NCBI GenBank assembly: GCA_013153405.1
Contig: JAADEM010000012.1
Location: 1 to 33,584 of the forward strand
DNA length: 33,584 nucleotides
DNA from: Chlorobiota bacterium
GTDB taxonomy: Bacteria > Bacteroidota > Bacteroidia > Bacteroidales > Marinilabiliaceae
Reading direction: 5' to 3'
This document shows, piece after piece, positions 9,801 to 17,661 of this stretch. The notes below the pieces were generated by a model. That model did not search any database and was not told the origin of the DNA. It saw nothing but the letters and a program-made list of their open reading frames with translations. Numbering within the stretch: position 1 is the first letter of the stretch; every line of letters starts with the position of its first letter. The position numbers and the translations under genes were made by a program.

Positions 9801-11079
9801 GTTCTATAACCTTTTATCTAATGCTTTTAAGCACACTTCGGACGGTAAAAAGATAACTATTGTAATAAGAAAAGAGGTGCTGTCTCAGGATAAAAAACTG
9901 ATATTCAGAAGGAAATCTAAAGATGAAGGTGATGAATTTGTAGTGGTGGATATTGTGGATGAAGGAACAGGCATACATAAAGATAAGATTAACTACATTT
10001 TTGATCGTTTTTATACTATAGAGACGAATACAATAACAACAAGTACAGGCATAGGCCTTACTTTGGTCAGAAGTATTATGCTTATGCATCACGGAAAAGT
10101 AACGGTTGACAGTATTTACGGAAAAGGAAGTACATTCTCGGTATATATACCTGAAGGAGAGGTGAATAAAAATGAGAACTATACAATTCCTGAATATGAT
10201 GAAGTTGAGACATGTGATAGTGATGCAGGATTTGAAACAGAAACTGCCGGTTCTGATGAAGTTTTGGAAAATATGCCTGAAAATGCTTTGCCTACCGATA
10301 ATAAACCAATAGTGCTTGTGATAGAAGATGATGCGGATATACGTCAATACATAATGGATGAGCTTAAAGATGAGTATGAGTTAAAAGAAGCTTCTAATGG
10401 TCTGGAGGGGCTTACCATTGCAAAGGAAGAGCTTCCGGATCTCATTATCTCTGACATTATTATGCCAGAGATGGATGGTAATGAGATGGTATCAAGACTT
10501 AAAGACGATATTGCAACAAGCCATATTCCTGTGATTATACTTACTGCTAAATCGGAAGAAGAAGATATTGTTGAAGGACTGAAGACCGGAGCAGATTCCT
10601 ATGTTACAAAACCTTTCAATATTGATGTGTTGAAAGCGGGAATTGATAACCTGTTGAAGTCAAGACTGAATTTGCGCGAAAAATACAGCAATGAGCTTAT
10701 GCTTAAGCCGCGTAATATTGTAATAAAAAACAGGGACGGAGAATTGCTGACTAAACTTGTTGCTATCATCGAGGAGAATATGGATGATCCCGATTTCAGT
10801 GTGAAGACTCTGGTTGATGGTGTGGGATTGTCGAGAATGCAGTTGTACAGGAAATTAAAAGCTCTTATTAATAAAACGCCTCATGATCTTATAAATGATA
10901 TACGTCTTGAAAGGGCAGCACAACTTTTGGAACAAAAACAGATGACTATATCCGAGGTTGCCTATATGGTCGGTTTCAATACACCTAAGTATTTCAGCCG
11001 TTGCTTCCGTGAAAAATACGGAATGCTTCCGACACAGTATATAAAATCGAAAAACCACGAATCAGGAGATAAAGAGTAA
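6871..11079 (+). CDS. Hybrid two-component system regulator (propeller sensor, histidine kinase, receiver, AraC output)
   Basis: This 1402-residue protein is a complete HTCS. A signal peptide (1-24) precedes about 700 residues of regulator-propeller repeats (recurring WFGT, WVGT and WIGT with GLNRYD-like turns), then a Y_Y_Y domain (about 735-800) and one membrane helix (about 810-833). In the cytoplasm come the HisKA domain with SHEFRTP (His867), an ATPase domain (DEGTGIHKDK, STGIGLTLV), a receiver with DIIMPEMDG (Asp1195), and a C-terminal AraC-type helix-turn-helix (about 1295-1395). In Bacteroidota such proteins bind a breakdown product of the target glycan and activate the neighbouring enzyme genes. 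It follows the beta-helix lipoprotein by 109 bp, so it probably controls the cassette at 475-6761. All domains look intact. Confidence 0.96.
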   Translation: MFSMRSFLMFFISFMFICKPVFTQDRDYRFKRLNTDDGLSKNNVYAVTQDKQGFMWFGTDFGLNRYDGYDFKKYFFDKNDTTSLANNYVSGLLIDNNGDLWVGTNGYIHKYRAESDNFERISLFKKEREYQGILKMTLICDRDNNIWVGDIDNGLFIYNVEENRVTDISDKIKGLGVGTIKETSDGNVWVGTDMGKLFCFDRRNNSVKEFSNPRIEQEQLHDDFVWFIKEESGSQKLLLGTARGLFDFDRSTTSFSVHQVGDINVLDLSFTCYYKDTLGTEWFGTSGEGLLVANNKTLLLERKPNNMMSISNNEIHDIYRDRSGVYWVATMGGINKLDPALFFFKYYQNDPNDSKSLRFNNVSSFCEDKDHHIWIGTQGGGVNVFFPETEDFYPLEKITGTVPAEMGRVIYDLCASSDGNIWIATRDALDRYDQKSKKFYHYDYHKYNPDFLSKDNYSLDGKAILSLAEGIKGEIWLGTYGGGITGIELDEKTGTTRFINFKHIQGDKNSISNNYIRKIFVDRFGIVWIGTLGSGIDRFDPTTGEFSHYSHSESDSSGLSNDFVTEIYEDHFGNLWVGTYLGLNKFDREHEKFTVYYIRDKEPYRMISEIFLDRKSNLWITTDNGLYRYNLKSQKVNRYSISHGLQGNNFNINALLNSSDGSVYIGGRNGFNVFRPDEFRINSYAPPVEITEITIDNKPVRFGYGENGIILYLKNKKSRIIDLTYKNKVISFKFAALSYTLNDQYRYAYKMEGLNDKWVYTGSDMRVATFTNLYPGSYSFRVKAANNDGIWSKSDPLVSIHMAVPYWKSWWAFLVYVFIIVTIFYLVLRFVLVKKRLEDELYSERLEREKIMEINKMKIEFFSNISHEFRTPLTLILSPVESMMKKTDNPEFVKKLKLMHTNATRLLNLVNQLLHLRKSETDNWKMNTEPIDLIEFIEEIKTSFNELAAKKQIIFQLKLEVPRPQVLWIDRIKMKSVFYNLLSNAFKHTSDGKKITIVIRKEVLSQDKKLIFRRKSKDEGDEFVVVDIVDEGTGIHKDKINYIFDRFYTIETNTITTSTGIGLTLVRSIMLMHHGKVTVDSIYGKGSTFSVYIPEGEVNKNENYTIPEYDEVETCDSDAGFETETAGSDEVLENMPENALPTDNKPIVLVIEDDADIRQYIMDELKDEYELKEASNGLEGLTIAKEELPDLIISDIIMPEMDGNEMVSRLKDDIATSHIPVIILTAKSEEEDIVEGLKTGADSYVTKPFNIDVLKAGIDNLLKSRLNLREKYSNELMLKPRNIVIKNRDGELLTKLVAIIEENMDDPDFSVKTLVDGVGLSRMQLYRKLKALINKTPHDLINDIRLERAAQLLEQKQMTISEVAYMVGFNTPKYFSRCFREKYGMLPTQYIKSKNHESGDKE

Positions 11080-11106
11080 CTCATTCACTTATTGTGTGAG
11101 TTTTAT
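11078..11106 (+). terminator. Intrinsic terminator after the hybrid regulator
   Basis: AACTCA (11078-11083) pairs with TGAGTT (11097-11102) and CAC (11086-11088) with GTG (11094-11096), leaving a 2-nt bulge and a 5-nt loop; T-rich sequence follows. It overlaps the stop codon. An upstream ATG at 11092 lies inside the hairpin, which argues against that codon as the start of the next gene. Confidence 0.5.
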
Positions 11107-11283
11107 CCTGGCCCTTGTTTTACAATCCGGATGTCTGTTACGGGGGTAAATCTATGCCTGTGTCCATTCTTTCTACTTCTTTGTTACAAATATGGCAGTA
11201 AAGTAGTAACGCTATTTGGTTATTTTGCTAAATACCGGACTGAAACACAGTTTGCGGTTTTTAAAAAAACAACTTGTTACGTT

Positions 11284-13272
11284 ATGAAAAAAAAACGATT
11301 TTATTCATTCATGAAGTTAAAACCTGGCGATGATGATAAATGTATTCGTTTAGGGTATCCGAAACGTCTTGAAGGACTTGTTACATGGATGCGCAATCAT
11401 AAAATTAAAGGCAGGGTGATGTTTGTTCTGCTTGGTGTTGCTTCCACGGTATGGTTTCTGATACGGGTAATTCCCAAACCGTCGAGGGCAGCCTATCCCT
11501 GTATGAAGGTTGCAGCACCTATGATGTCCTCGTTTGTATTATGGTTGATGGCGGCAACCACTTCGGTTTTGTCTTTCAAGAGATTTAACTCTTTGTTGAA
11601 AGACAGAAAAGTTTATACAGCATTCTTGTTTCTTTTTGTTGCATTAACAACCGGAATTATCTCAATTGTCGTAAATAATCAGAAAACAGCAGCTTCGGAT
11701 CTTTCATTAACCACAACCACGTTTGTTTCCAATAGTCCGGTGGGTACTGCTACAGGGTTGCATCCCGGACGTGTTGTCTGGGTCTGGAATCCTGATGCAA
11801 CAAATGAAAATATGACAAACACATCGGGCGATTACTGGTATCAAAACGGGAATGCCGATCAGCAGGTTATTGATTCTATGCTGACCAGAGGTATTTGTGA
11901 CCTTGCCGGTGTTCCGAAAAACACTGCTGTTGCATGGGATTCTCTTTTTACCTGGTTTAACAGAAAAAGAGGTATCGACAGAGGTTATGAAGACGGAGAA
12001 ATAGTTGCGGTAAAACTGAATCTTACCAACTCTGTTCATCCTGCCAGTTATTCTGACATGTATGGCCCGACAGAATATCCGGAATATATGGATAACACAC
12101 CTGAAGTGGTTCTTGCTTTGCTGAAACAGCTTGTGGATGTGTGTAAAATACCTCAGAACAATATTTATATCGGCGATAACTACAGGGCCTTCAGAGATAC
12201 TTACTGGGATATTTGTCATGCAGAATTTCCCGATGTACACTACATCGACGGAATAGGAGAAGAAGGACGTGAGAAAACAAAGAAGTCGGCAACCGAAGTG
12301 CTGCATTTCAGCGATGGTACTGTTGATGTTTGTTTGCCGCAGCATTATCTTGATGCTACATATCTCATAAATCTGGCAGCTCTAAAAACTCATAATTCCG
12401 CAGGTATAACACTTACTGCAAAAAATCATCAGGGTTCAATAATTAAAATTGATGATGATGTATCCGGAACAATGAATGTAGGTTATGCTCACGAGTCGTT
12501 GCCTGATGCTGTTCCCGATTATGGAAGCTATCGTCATCTGGTCGATTATATGGGACATAAAGACCTGGGGGGCAAAACCTTTTTGTACATGATAGACGGG
12601 ATATGGAGCGGTCGTGAATTCTGGGGTAAAATATATAAATGGGATATGCCGCCTTTTGACGGCGATTATCCGTCAAGTATTTTCCTGTCACAAGACCCGG
12701 TTGCGATTGAATCGGTTGGATTTGATTTTCTTCTTGCAGAATTCAGTGATAAGCCTGACGAAGATAAGTTGCCATATATGGCAGGTGTTGATGATTATCT
12801 GTACCAGGCTGCCGATAATTCATACTGGCCGGATGGTATCAATTATGACCCCGAAGGTGATGGTACGGCAATTTCAAGTCTGGGAGTGTATGAGCACTGG
12901 AATAATGAAACGGATAAAGAGTATACGCGAAATCTGGGAACAGGTAGTGGCATTGAACTGATTAAAACATTCCTGAACGGGCCTTCAACTGGAATTAAGA
13001 ATATTGGTGTTGCGGGTTCAGGTAGGTTATTGTTTTATCCTAATCCGGTATACGGAGATTTCTTTACTGTTGAGATGTCGAATAAGTGGCGTGGAGAGGT
13101 AAATTATACAATTGTCAACATGACGGGTCAAACCGTTTCATCAGGCCGGTTCATAAAAAATGATAAAGATGTCAGTGTTAATATCCCGGCTGCCTCATTA
13201 ACTCCGGGAGTGTATGTTGTGAGGTGTATTTCCGGTAATGAACAGGTTACAGGAAAAATAAAGAAAAATTAA
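11284..13272 (+). CDS. DUF362 protein with three N-terminal membrane segments and a T9SS sorting domain
   Basis: The frame is open from 11092, but the ATG at 11284 (MKKKRFYSF) is the likelier start, after an AT-rich leader and clear of the preceding terminator. The 662-residue product has hydrophobic segments at about 43-62, 78-98 and 110-130, with a KPSRAAYPCM motif (65-74) between the first two. The DUF362 domain fills about 145-575 and contains IYIGDNYRAF, INLAALKTHN and TAKNHQGS. The C-terminus (580-662) is a type A T9SS domain with YPNPVYG (585-591). I have a general memory of this N-terminal motif in other Bacteroidota DUF362 proteins, but no function is known to me. It is 15 bp before the propeller lipoprotein and probably cotranscribed with it. 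Topology is puzzling: multi-pass membrane proteins are not usual T9SS cargo. Confidence 0.85.
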   Translation: MKKKRFYSFMKLKPGDDDKCIRLGYPKRLEGLVTWMRNHKIKGRVMFVLLGVASTVWFLIRVIPKPSRAAYPCMKVAAPMMSSFVLWLMAATTSVLSFKRFNSLLKDRKVYTAFLFLFVALTTGIISIVVNNQKTAASDLSLTTTTFVSNSPVGTATGLHPGRVVWVWNPDATNENMTNTSGDYWYQNGNADQQVIDSMLTRGICDLAGVPKNTAVAWDSLFTWFNRKRGIDRGYEDGEIVAVKLNLTNSVHPASYSDMYGPTEYPEYMDNTPEVVLALLKQLVDVCKIPQNNIYIGDNYRAFRDTYWDICHAEFPDVHYIDGIGEEGREKTKKSATEVLHFSDGTVDVCLPQHYLDATYLINLAALKTHNSAGITLTAKNHQGSIIKIDDDVSGTMNVGYAHESLPDAVPDYGSYRHLVDYMGHKDLGGKTFLYMIDGIWSGREFWGKIYKWDMPPFDGDYPSSIFLSQDPVAIESVGFDFLLAEFSDKPDEDKLPYMAGVDDYLYQAADNSYWPDGINYDPEGDGTAISSLGVYEHWNNETDKEYTRNLGTGSGIELIKTFLNGPSTGIKNIGVAGSGRLLFYPNPVYGDFFTVEMSNKWRGEVNYTIVNMTGQTVSSGRFIKNDKDVSVNIPAASLTPGVYVVRCISGNEQVTGKIKKN

Positions 13273-13287
13273 AATACTTTACTAAAA

Positions 13288-14307
13288 ATGAAATTTCAAA
13301 AATATTTATTGGCATATGTTTTTTTTGTTACAGGTGTTGTTTTTACATCTTGTGATGACGATAATAAAGTTAATGATAAACCTGTTGTTTTACCATCAAA
13401 TCGTATAACGTCGGTTTATATTGATGATGAAGATGTAAAATGGTTTGGAACAACAGAGGGCTTGGTGTCTTTCGATGGAGAGCAATGGACTGTTTATTCC
13501 ACCGACGATGGAGTTGCGGGAGAACATATAAATCAGCTTTCGTGTCAGAAATCAGCAGCAGGCAATGAGCTGTGGGTTGCTACTAATGACGGGGTGTCGG
13601 TGCTGGCTTACGATATTGACGGCATAACATCGGCTACCGTTTATGCCATTGATAATTCAGGACTTATTAGTGATACAGTGACTGCATTAACTGTAGATGC
13701 AGGTAACGTTCGCTGGTTTGCCACTGACGAAGGTGTTTCGATTTTTGCGGTGAGTGATTGGCTTAGTCTTACTTACAGTGAAATGCGGCATAAGAAAATA
13801 ATCAGTATGGGATCAGCTTCCGATGGATGGAATTATATGGGTACAGAAGGTGACGGAGTGGCAAGATACCGCTTTGATGAAGTTGACGGAATAACCGGGG
13901 CCTCATTGATTGATACCGATTGGAGCCGCATTCCTGATGATAACGTATTGTCGGTTTGTGTGGTTTCTGATACCTGCCAGTGGTATGGGACAACAAAAGG
14001 TGCAGGATGCCATGTGGGACGTGATACGCGCTTAGGATGGACTGTTTATACTAAAGATGAAGGATTAATAAATGATACTGTTACTGCAATATTCGAAGAT
14101 TCAAAAGGTGTGGTTTGGTTCGGATCTCCGGATGGACTTTGTTCGTTTGACGGGGAGAACTGGAACTACTATACCAAAGAGAATGGCTTATCAGACAATA
14201 AAATTAATGACATATGCGAAGATTCCGGCGGTTCTGTCTGGATTGCTACCGATAATGGTATTTCTGTTTATGATGGAAGTTCATGGACAGTGTACAAACA
14301 ATTATAA
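13288..14307 (+). CDS. Stand-alone two-component-type propeller lipoprotein
   Basis: A lipoprotein signal ends in VFTSC (Cys22), followed at once by DDDN, a strong match to the acidic lipoprotein export signal used for surface display in this phylum. The rest is a propeller of regulator-type repeats (VKWFGTTEGLVSFDG, VRWFATDEGVSIF, VVWFGSPDGLCSFDG, VWIATDNGISVYDG), the same kind as in the sensor half of the hybrid regulator at 6871, but with no membrane helix, kinase or DNA-binding part. At 339 residues it is enough for one propeller. It is 15 bp after the DUF362 gene. It may bind glycan or protein at the cell surface; a role as partner of the DUF362 protein is inferred from position only. 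Confidence 0.85.
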   Translation: MKFQKYLLAYVFFVTGVVFTSCDDDNKVNDKPVVLPSNRITSVYIDDEDVKWFGTTEGLVSFDGEQWTVYSTDDGVAGEHINQLSCQKSAAGNELWVATNDGVSVLAYDIDGITSATVYAIDNSGLISDTVTALTVDAGNVRWFATDEGVSIFAVSDWLSLTYSEMRHKKIISMGSASDGWNYMGTEGDGVARYRFDEVDGITGASLIDTDWSRIPDDNVLSVCVVSDTCQWYGTTKGAGCHVGRDTRLGWTVYTKDEGLINDTVTAIFEDSKGVVWFGSPDGLCSFDGENWNYYTKENGLSDNKINDICEDSGGSVWIATDNGISVYDGSSWTVYKQL

Positions 14308-14339
14308 CCACCTTCCACTTTTCTGAATTTTCTGTAAAA

Positions 14340-14377
14340 AAAGACCGGTCTTAATCTTAAATGAAAGACCGGTCTTT
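14340..14377. terminator. Bidirectional terminator between convergent genes
   Basis: AAAGACCGGTCTT (14340-14352) and AAGACCGGTCTTT (14365-14377) pair over 13 bp around a 12-nt loop, with an A-run before and T-rich sequence after. It sits between the convergent propeller lipoprotein and GH97 genes and can serve both. Each arm is itself the 12-bp palindrome AAGACCGGTCTT, so the site is also a direct repeat of a palindrome. Confidence 0.85.
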
Positions 14378-14401
14378 AAAATGTAAATATGAAAAAAGTA
14401 C

Positions 14402-16315
14402 TTAGTTAAATTCTTCAAATCTGATACCGCATCCTCCTCCCGGAGCAAGTTTAATATGCATGGTATCACCTGCTTCTACATTTTCTTCTCTGATGTTATA
14501 TGCCTCTTTGTTTTTTAAATAATCACTGTCAGGGGCATCTTCATAAATTACAGCCTTGTATTTTTTGTTTTTGTTCAGGAAGTTTAACGGAATGTCAAGC
14601 TGTCTGCCTGTACGGTTGGTAAGGCTTCCCAGATACCAGTTGTCTCCTTTTCTGCGTGCAATGGTAATAAAACTGTCAGGAGTACCGTCAAGAACTTTTA
14701 TTTCATCATAACTGTCAGGAAGATTTTCAATAAAACCGAACAGATCCGCTTTCTTTTCATACTCTTCCGGAGCATCGGGCAGAACCGTAAGACCTGAATA
14801 ATAAACAAGTATTTTAGCGGCTTCGGCTGCTACAGTTCCGGGAATAGGCTCGAAAACTCTTACCCGTTTATCAGCATTGTTCAGATCGAACCATCCGTTA
14901 TCGAGATCAAGAGGACCCGTTATCATATTAATGAAGGCTGCCGACACAGCCGTTTCCGGCCAGTAGGAACGTTTGGCATCAGCCTGGGCATGACAATACT
15001 CACGGGCAATAAGATTTGGCCATGTGCGGGTATCCCCTGACGGGGGTATCGGATAATCATGAAAGTTAACCAGTAACTTGTTTTTTGCACACGCTTTGAC
15101 CACTTCGCGTGTGTGAAGGACCTTTTCCTGTCCTTCTCCCTGCATAAATCCGTATTTTATTCCTGCAACGCCCCAATGCCTGAAACGGCTCAGTATTGTA
15201 TCAAGGCCGTATTTACGTGCTCCCACATCATTCAGATAAAGTATAACATCCACGTTTCTTTCATGTGCATATTTCATGAAGTTTTCAATATCAACACCTT
15301 CCCGTGCTTTTGTAGGATCAGAGTTTTTATCAAATTCAGGACCGTACCAGTCGGCATCTATCAGCATATATCTGATGTTGTGTTTCGAAGCAAAGTCAAC
15401 AAATCTTTTATGCGATACAGTATTTAATCCGTATTCATATCCTCCGGATGTCTTGTATCCCCATACTCTCCAGTCCCACATCGACTTTCCTGGTTTTATC
15501 CATGAGGGATCCTTTATTTGACATGGTGGATTCAGGTTTTCAAGAAGATTGGATTCCAGGAATTTTCCAGGACGTTTCCCTATAAACATAACCCTCCATG
15601 ACGTGGGAACACCGGCTTTGCCTGCCGAAGGCAACATCTGGCAGTTCAAAGTGCGGGGCTGCCCGCTTTTACCCAGCTTGAAAGGGGAATAGTGATAAAT
15701 TGCACCTTCGTGTATTGCTATCCAAAGAGAATCGTTCAGCTTCCCTACAAAAGGAAGAAATGTTTTTTGAGGGAACGAATCAAGAGGAAGGGGACCTAAA
15801 TTTTCATTCTCCCCGTTAGCCGACCACCATGTAACATCGTTTGTGAAATGAAACGTAGTGAGGTCTTTTTTAATTATAAAAGTGTCTACTCCTTGTTGTT
15901 TCGGAATGTTGTATCTGAAAGCGATTCCGTCATCATATAGTCTGAAAGTTATGTTGATTTTTTTATGTGGTGAACGTTTTTCTTTTAGTTTTATAGTCCA
16001 TTCATTATACCGGTTTTTTACTTCACTTGTTTTTCCTATTACCGGATGCCATACTGTGTCTTTTTCAGTGCTGCTGATGCCTGAAAGTGAAAAAGGGCCA
16101 TTTATTTCTGAACCCTCCAGTTGAAGTCCCAGTGACGATTTGTCTGTAATGATTTTGTTTTTGTATAAAACAGAGTATTCAGGAATACCTTCGTTAAAGT
16201 TGAATTTCACTGTTATTTTCCCGTCAGGAGATTGAAAGTTATTTTTTATTTCAGTACAACTATATGCTGTTAAGGTAAAGAATATAACAATAAAATATAG
16301 AACGGAATTTTGCAT
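14402..16315 (-). CDS. GH97 family glycosidase, lipoprotein
   Basis: This 637-residue protein has a lipobox (LTAYSC, Cys20), the GH97 N-terminal beta-sandwich opening with QSPDGKITVKF, the catalytic barrel (about 275-545; MLIDADWYGPE, HWGVAGIKYGFM, NFHDYPIPPSG, TWPNLIAREY) and the C-terminal domain. GH97 includes inverting alpha-glucosidases (SusB type) and retaining alpha-galactosidases. From memory, the retaining group has an Asp nucleophile in IKVDFM. Here the matching stretch reads IKYGFM with Gly389, which favours the inverting type. Glu439 in IAREY is a conserved candidate catalytic acid or base. The gene is convergent with the propeller gene and has its own upstream region, so it is probably a separate unit. 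Confidence 0.93.
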   Translation of the reverse strand: MQNSVLYFIVIFFTLTAYSCTEIKNNFQSPDGKITVKFNFNEGIPEYSVLYKNKIITDKSSLGLQLEGSEINGPFSLSGISSTEKDTVWHPVIGKTSEVKNRYNEWTIKLKEKRSPHKKINITFRLYDDGIAFRYNIPKQQGVDTFIIKKDLTTFHFTNDVTWWSANGENENLGPLPLDSFPQKTFLPFVGKLNDSLWIAIHEGAIYHYSPFKLGKSGQPRTLNCQMLPSAGKAGVPTSWRVMFIGKRPGKFLESNLLENLNPPCQIKDPSWIKPGKSMWDWRVWGYKTSGGYEYGLNTVSHKRFVDFASKHNIRYMLIDADWYGPEFDKNSDPTKAREGVDIENFMKYAHERNVDVILYLNDVGARKYGLDTILSRFRHWGVAGIKYGFMQGEGQEKVLHTREVVKACAKNKLLVNFHDYPIPPSGDTRTWPNLIAREYCHAQADAKRSYWPETAVSAAFINMITGPLDLDNGWFDLNNADKRVRVFEPIPGTVAAEAAKILVYYSGLTVLPDAPEEYEKKADLFGFIENLPDSYDEIKVLDGTPDSFITIARRKGDNWYLGSLTNRTGRQLDIPLNFLNKNKKYKAVIYEDAPDSDYLKNKEAYNIREENVEAGDTMHIKLAPGGGCGIRFEEFN

Positions 16316-16632
16316 GTGTAAATAGAGTTAAATTAAATTTCAGGAAAATCGTATTTGCTATAGGGTAAATATGAGGTTAAGTTAAATCAAAAGCAATAAT
16401 AGAAGAAATAGTTCCAAAAAAGCGAAAATTCTTTCCCATAATAGTAATAATATTTTCCCAAATAACAACTGAAAATAATTTTCAACAGGCTGTTTTTTGA
16501 AGGGGTGAGTTGTAATGGGCAATGTATCAGGCTTGTAAGTGGCCGTGTCAGAAGAGTGCATTATTTTGTGTTTAGAGCACTGGAATTAGTGGTTATTCCT
16601 GATTATTTTCCCATTTTTGTTTAGTTAAGTTT
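16316..16632. other. Divergent intergenic region between GH97 and radical SAM genes
   Basis: This 317-bp AT-rich spacer has no credible gene. It holds an imperfect 13-nt direct repeat, GTTAAATTAAATT (16327-16339) and GTTAAGTTAAATC (16376-16388), just upstream of the GH97 start. It also has three TTTCCCA copies (16432-16438, 16454-16460, 16607-16613) and a palindrome TGAAAAT-A-ATTTTCA (16470-16484). No exact TAnnTTTG promoter was found for either gene. These are candidate regulatory sites only. Confidence 0.4.
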
Positions 16633-17661
16633 ATGATTATGCAGAATCAATATAGGTGTTTGAATATTTTCGGAAGATATCTGCCTTTTATCACGTTAAG
16701 ACGAACCGTTAATTTTATAAAACTTGGTATCAGTTTCTGGCTGAGCCGGTTCGTTCGTAAACCCATGCATTACGGAATGCCGTTTGCATTGTCGGTTGAG
16801 CCGGGCACGGCATGTGATTTGCATTGTCCGCAATGTCCTACAGGGAATGGGACTCTTCTTCGGAAACAGGGAAGGATGACAGCCCGGGTTTTCAGAAAAA
16901 TTCTGGAGGATTTACCAGAAGTTACGGTTCTGAATCTGTATCTGCAGGGTGAACCTTTTCTGCATAATGAAATTATTGAAATGATAGAAACAGCAGCCGG
17001 TAAAAACATATATGTTATTACTTCAACCAACGGACAACACATTACCGAAGAAACTGCGGAAAAAATAATTTGTTCCGGCTTGTCTGAGATAAGAATCTCC
17101 ATGGACGGAGTTACGCAGGAGTCATACGAGAAGTATCGTAAAGGCGGAAATCTTGAGAAAGTAAAGGATACTATTAGGTTTTTAAGTGAAGCAAAACGCA
17201 GAACAGGCAAAAGGACTCCCTGTGTTATAGCTCAGTTTATTGTTTTTAAGCATAACCAGGATGAGGTTGAAGAGTTTGAGAAGATGGCAGAAGAACTTGG
17301 TGCCGATAAAACAGAGATAAAGACTGCTCAGTTTTATGAAATTGACGGGCAAAATGTGTTACCGCCGGATAAGAAAAAATTCAGGCGTTATGTCTCTTCT
17401 CACGAGCTTAAGATGAAAGGACGAATGTATAATCATTGTTGGAAATCATGGATGTCGGCTGTTGTAACATGGGATGGAAATGTATTGCCGTGCTGTTATG
17501 ATAAAGACGGAGAATACATGTTCGGTAATGTTGATGTTTCAGATTTCAGGGAAATATGGAAAGGGAAAACCGCAGATGAATTCAGATGGAGTATTCTGAC
17601 AAAAAAAAGCGAACTGGATATTTGCAGAAACTGTCCCGAAGGACGCTCATTTATGATGTGA
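16633..17661 (+). CDS. Radical SAM enzyme with a short SPASM-like C-terminus
   Basis: The 342-residue protein carries the radical SAM cluster motif CDLHCPQC (Cys61, Cys65, Cys68), which binds the 4Fe-4S cluster that cleaves S-adenosylmethionine. The C-terminal part has Cys269, then GNVLPCC (Cys287, Cys288) and CRNC (Cys331, Cys334), the pattern of a SPASM domain but with enough cysteines for only one extra cluster. Such proteins modify peptides or sugars, and I cannot tell which from the sequence. An ATG at 16639 (third codon) is an equally possible start. The gene is divergent from GH97 and lies 224 bp before the histidine kinase. No obvious peptide substrate gene was seen nearby. Confidence 0.88.
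   Translation: MIMQNQYRCLNIFGRYLPFITLRRTVNFIKLGISFWLSRFVRKPMHYGMPFALSVEPGTACDLHCPQCPTGNGTLLRKQGRMTARVFRKILEDLPEVTVLNLYLQGEPFLHNEIIEMIETAAGKNIYVITSTNGQHITEETAEKIICSGLSEIRISMDGVTQESYEKYRKGGNLEKVKDTIRFLSEAKRRTGKRTPCVIAQFIVFKHNQDEVEEFEKMAEELGADKTEIKTAQFYEIDGQNVLPPDKKKFRRYVSSHELKMKGRMYNHCWKSWMSAVVTWDGNVLPCCYDKDGEYMFGNVDVSDFREIWKGKTADEFRWSILTKKSELDICRNCPEGRSFMM

Noticed and set aside
9814-10347. Leftward open frame of 177 codons opposite the hybrid regulator
   Set aside because: It lies wholly antisense to the ATPase and receiver part of an intact regulator, and its Cys/Ile/Phe/Tyr-rich product resembles no family.
11092-11283. N-terminal extension of the DUF362 protein from an ATG at 11092
   Set aside because: That ATG lies inside the terminator hairpin of the preceding gene, and the extra residues have no family resemblance; the ATG at 11284 has a normal leader.
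11707-12345. Leftward open frame of 212 codons opposite the DUF362 gene
   Set aside because: It is antisense to a coding region with clear family motifs and has no domain of its own; its length is a by-product of codon bias on the other strand.
16484-16498. AACAG-G-CTGTT followed by T residues as a terminator
   Set aside because: The arms are separated by a single base, so no hairpin loop can form, and no gene ends before it.
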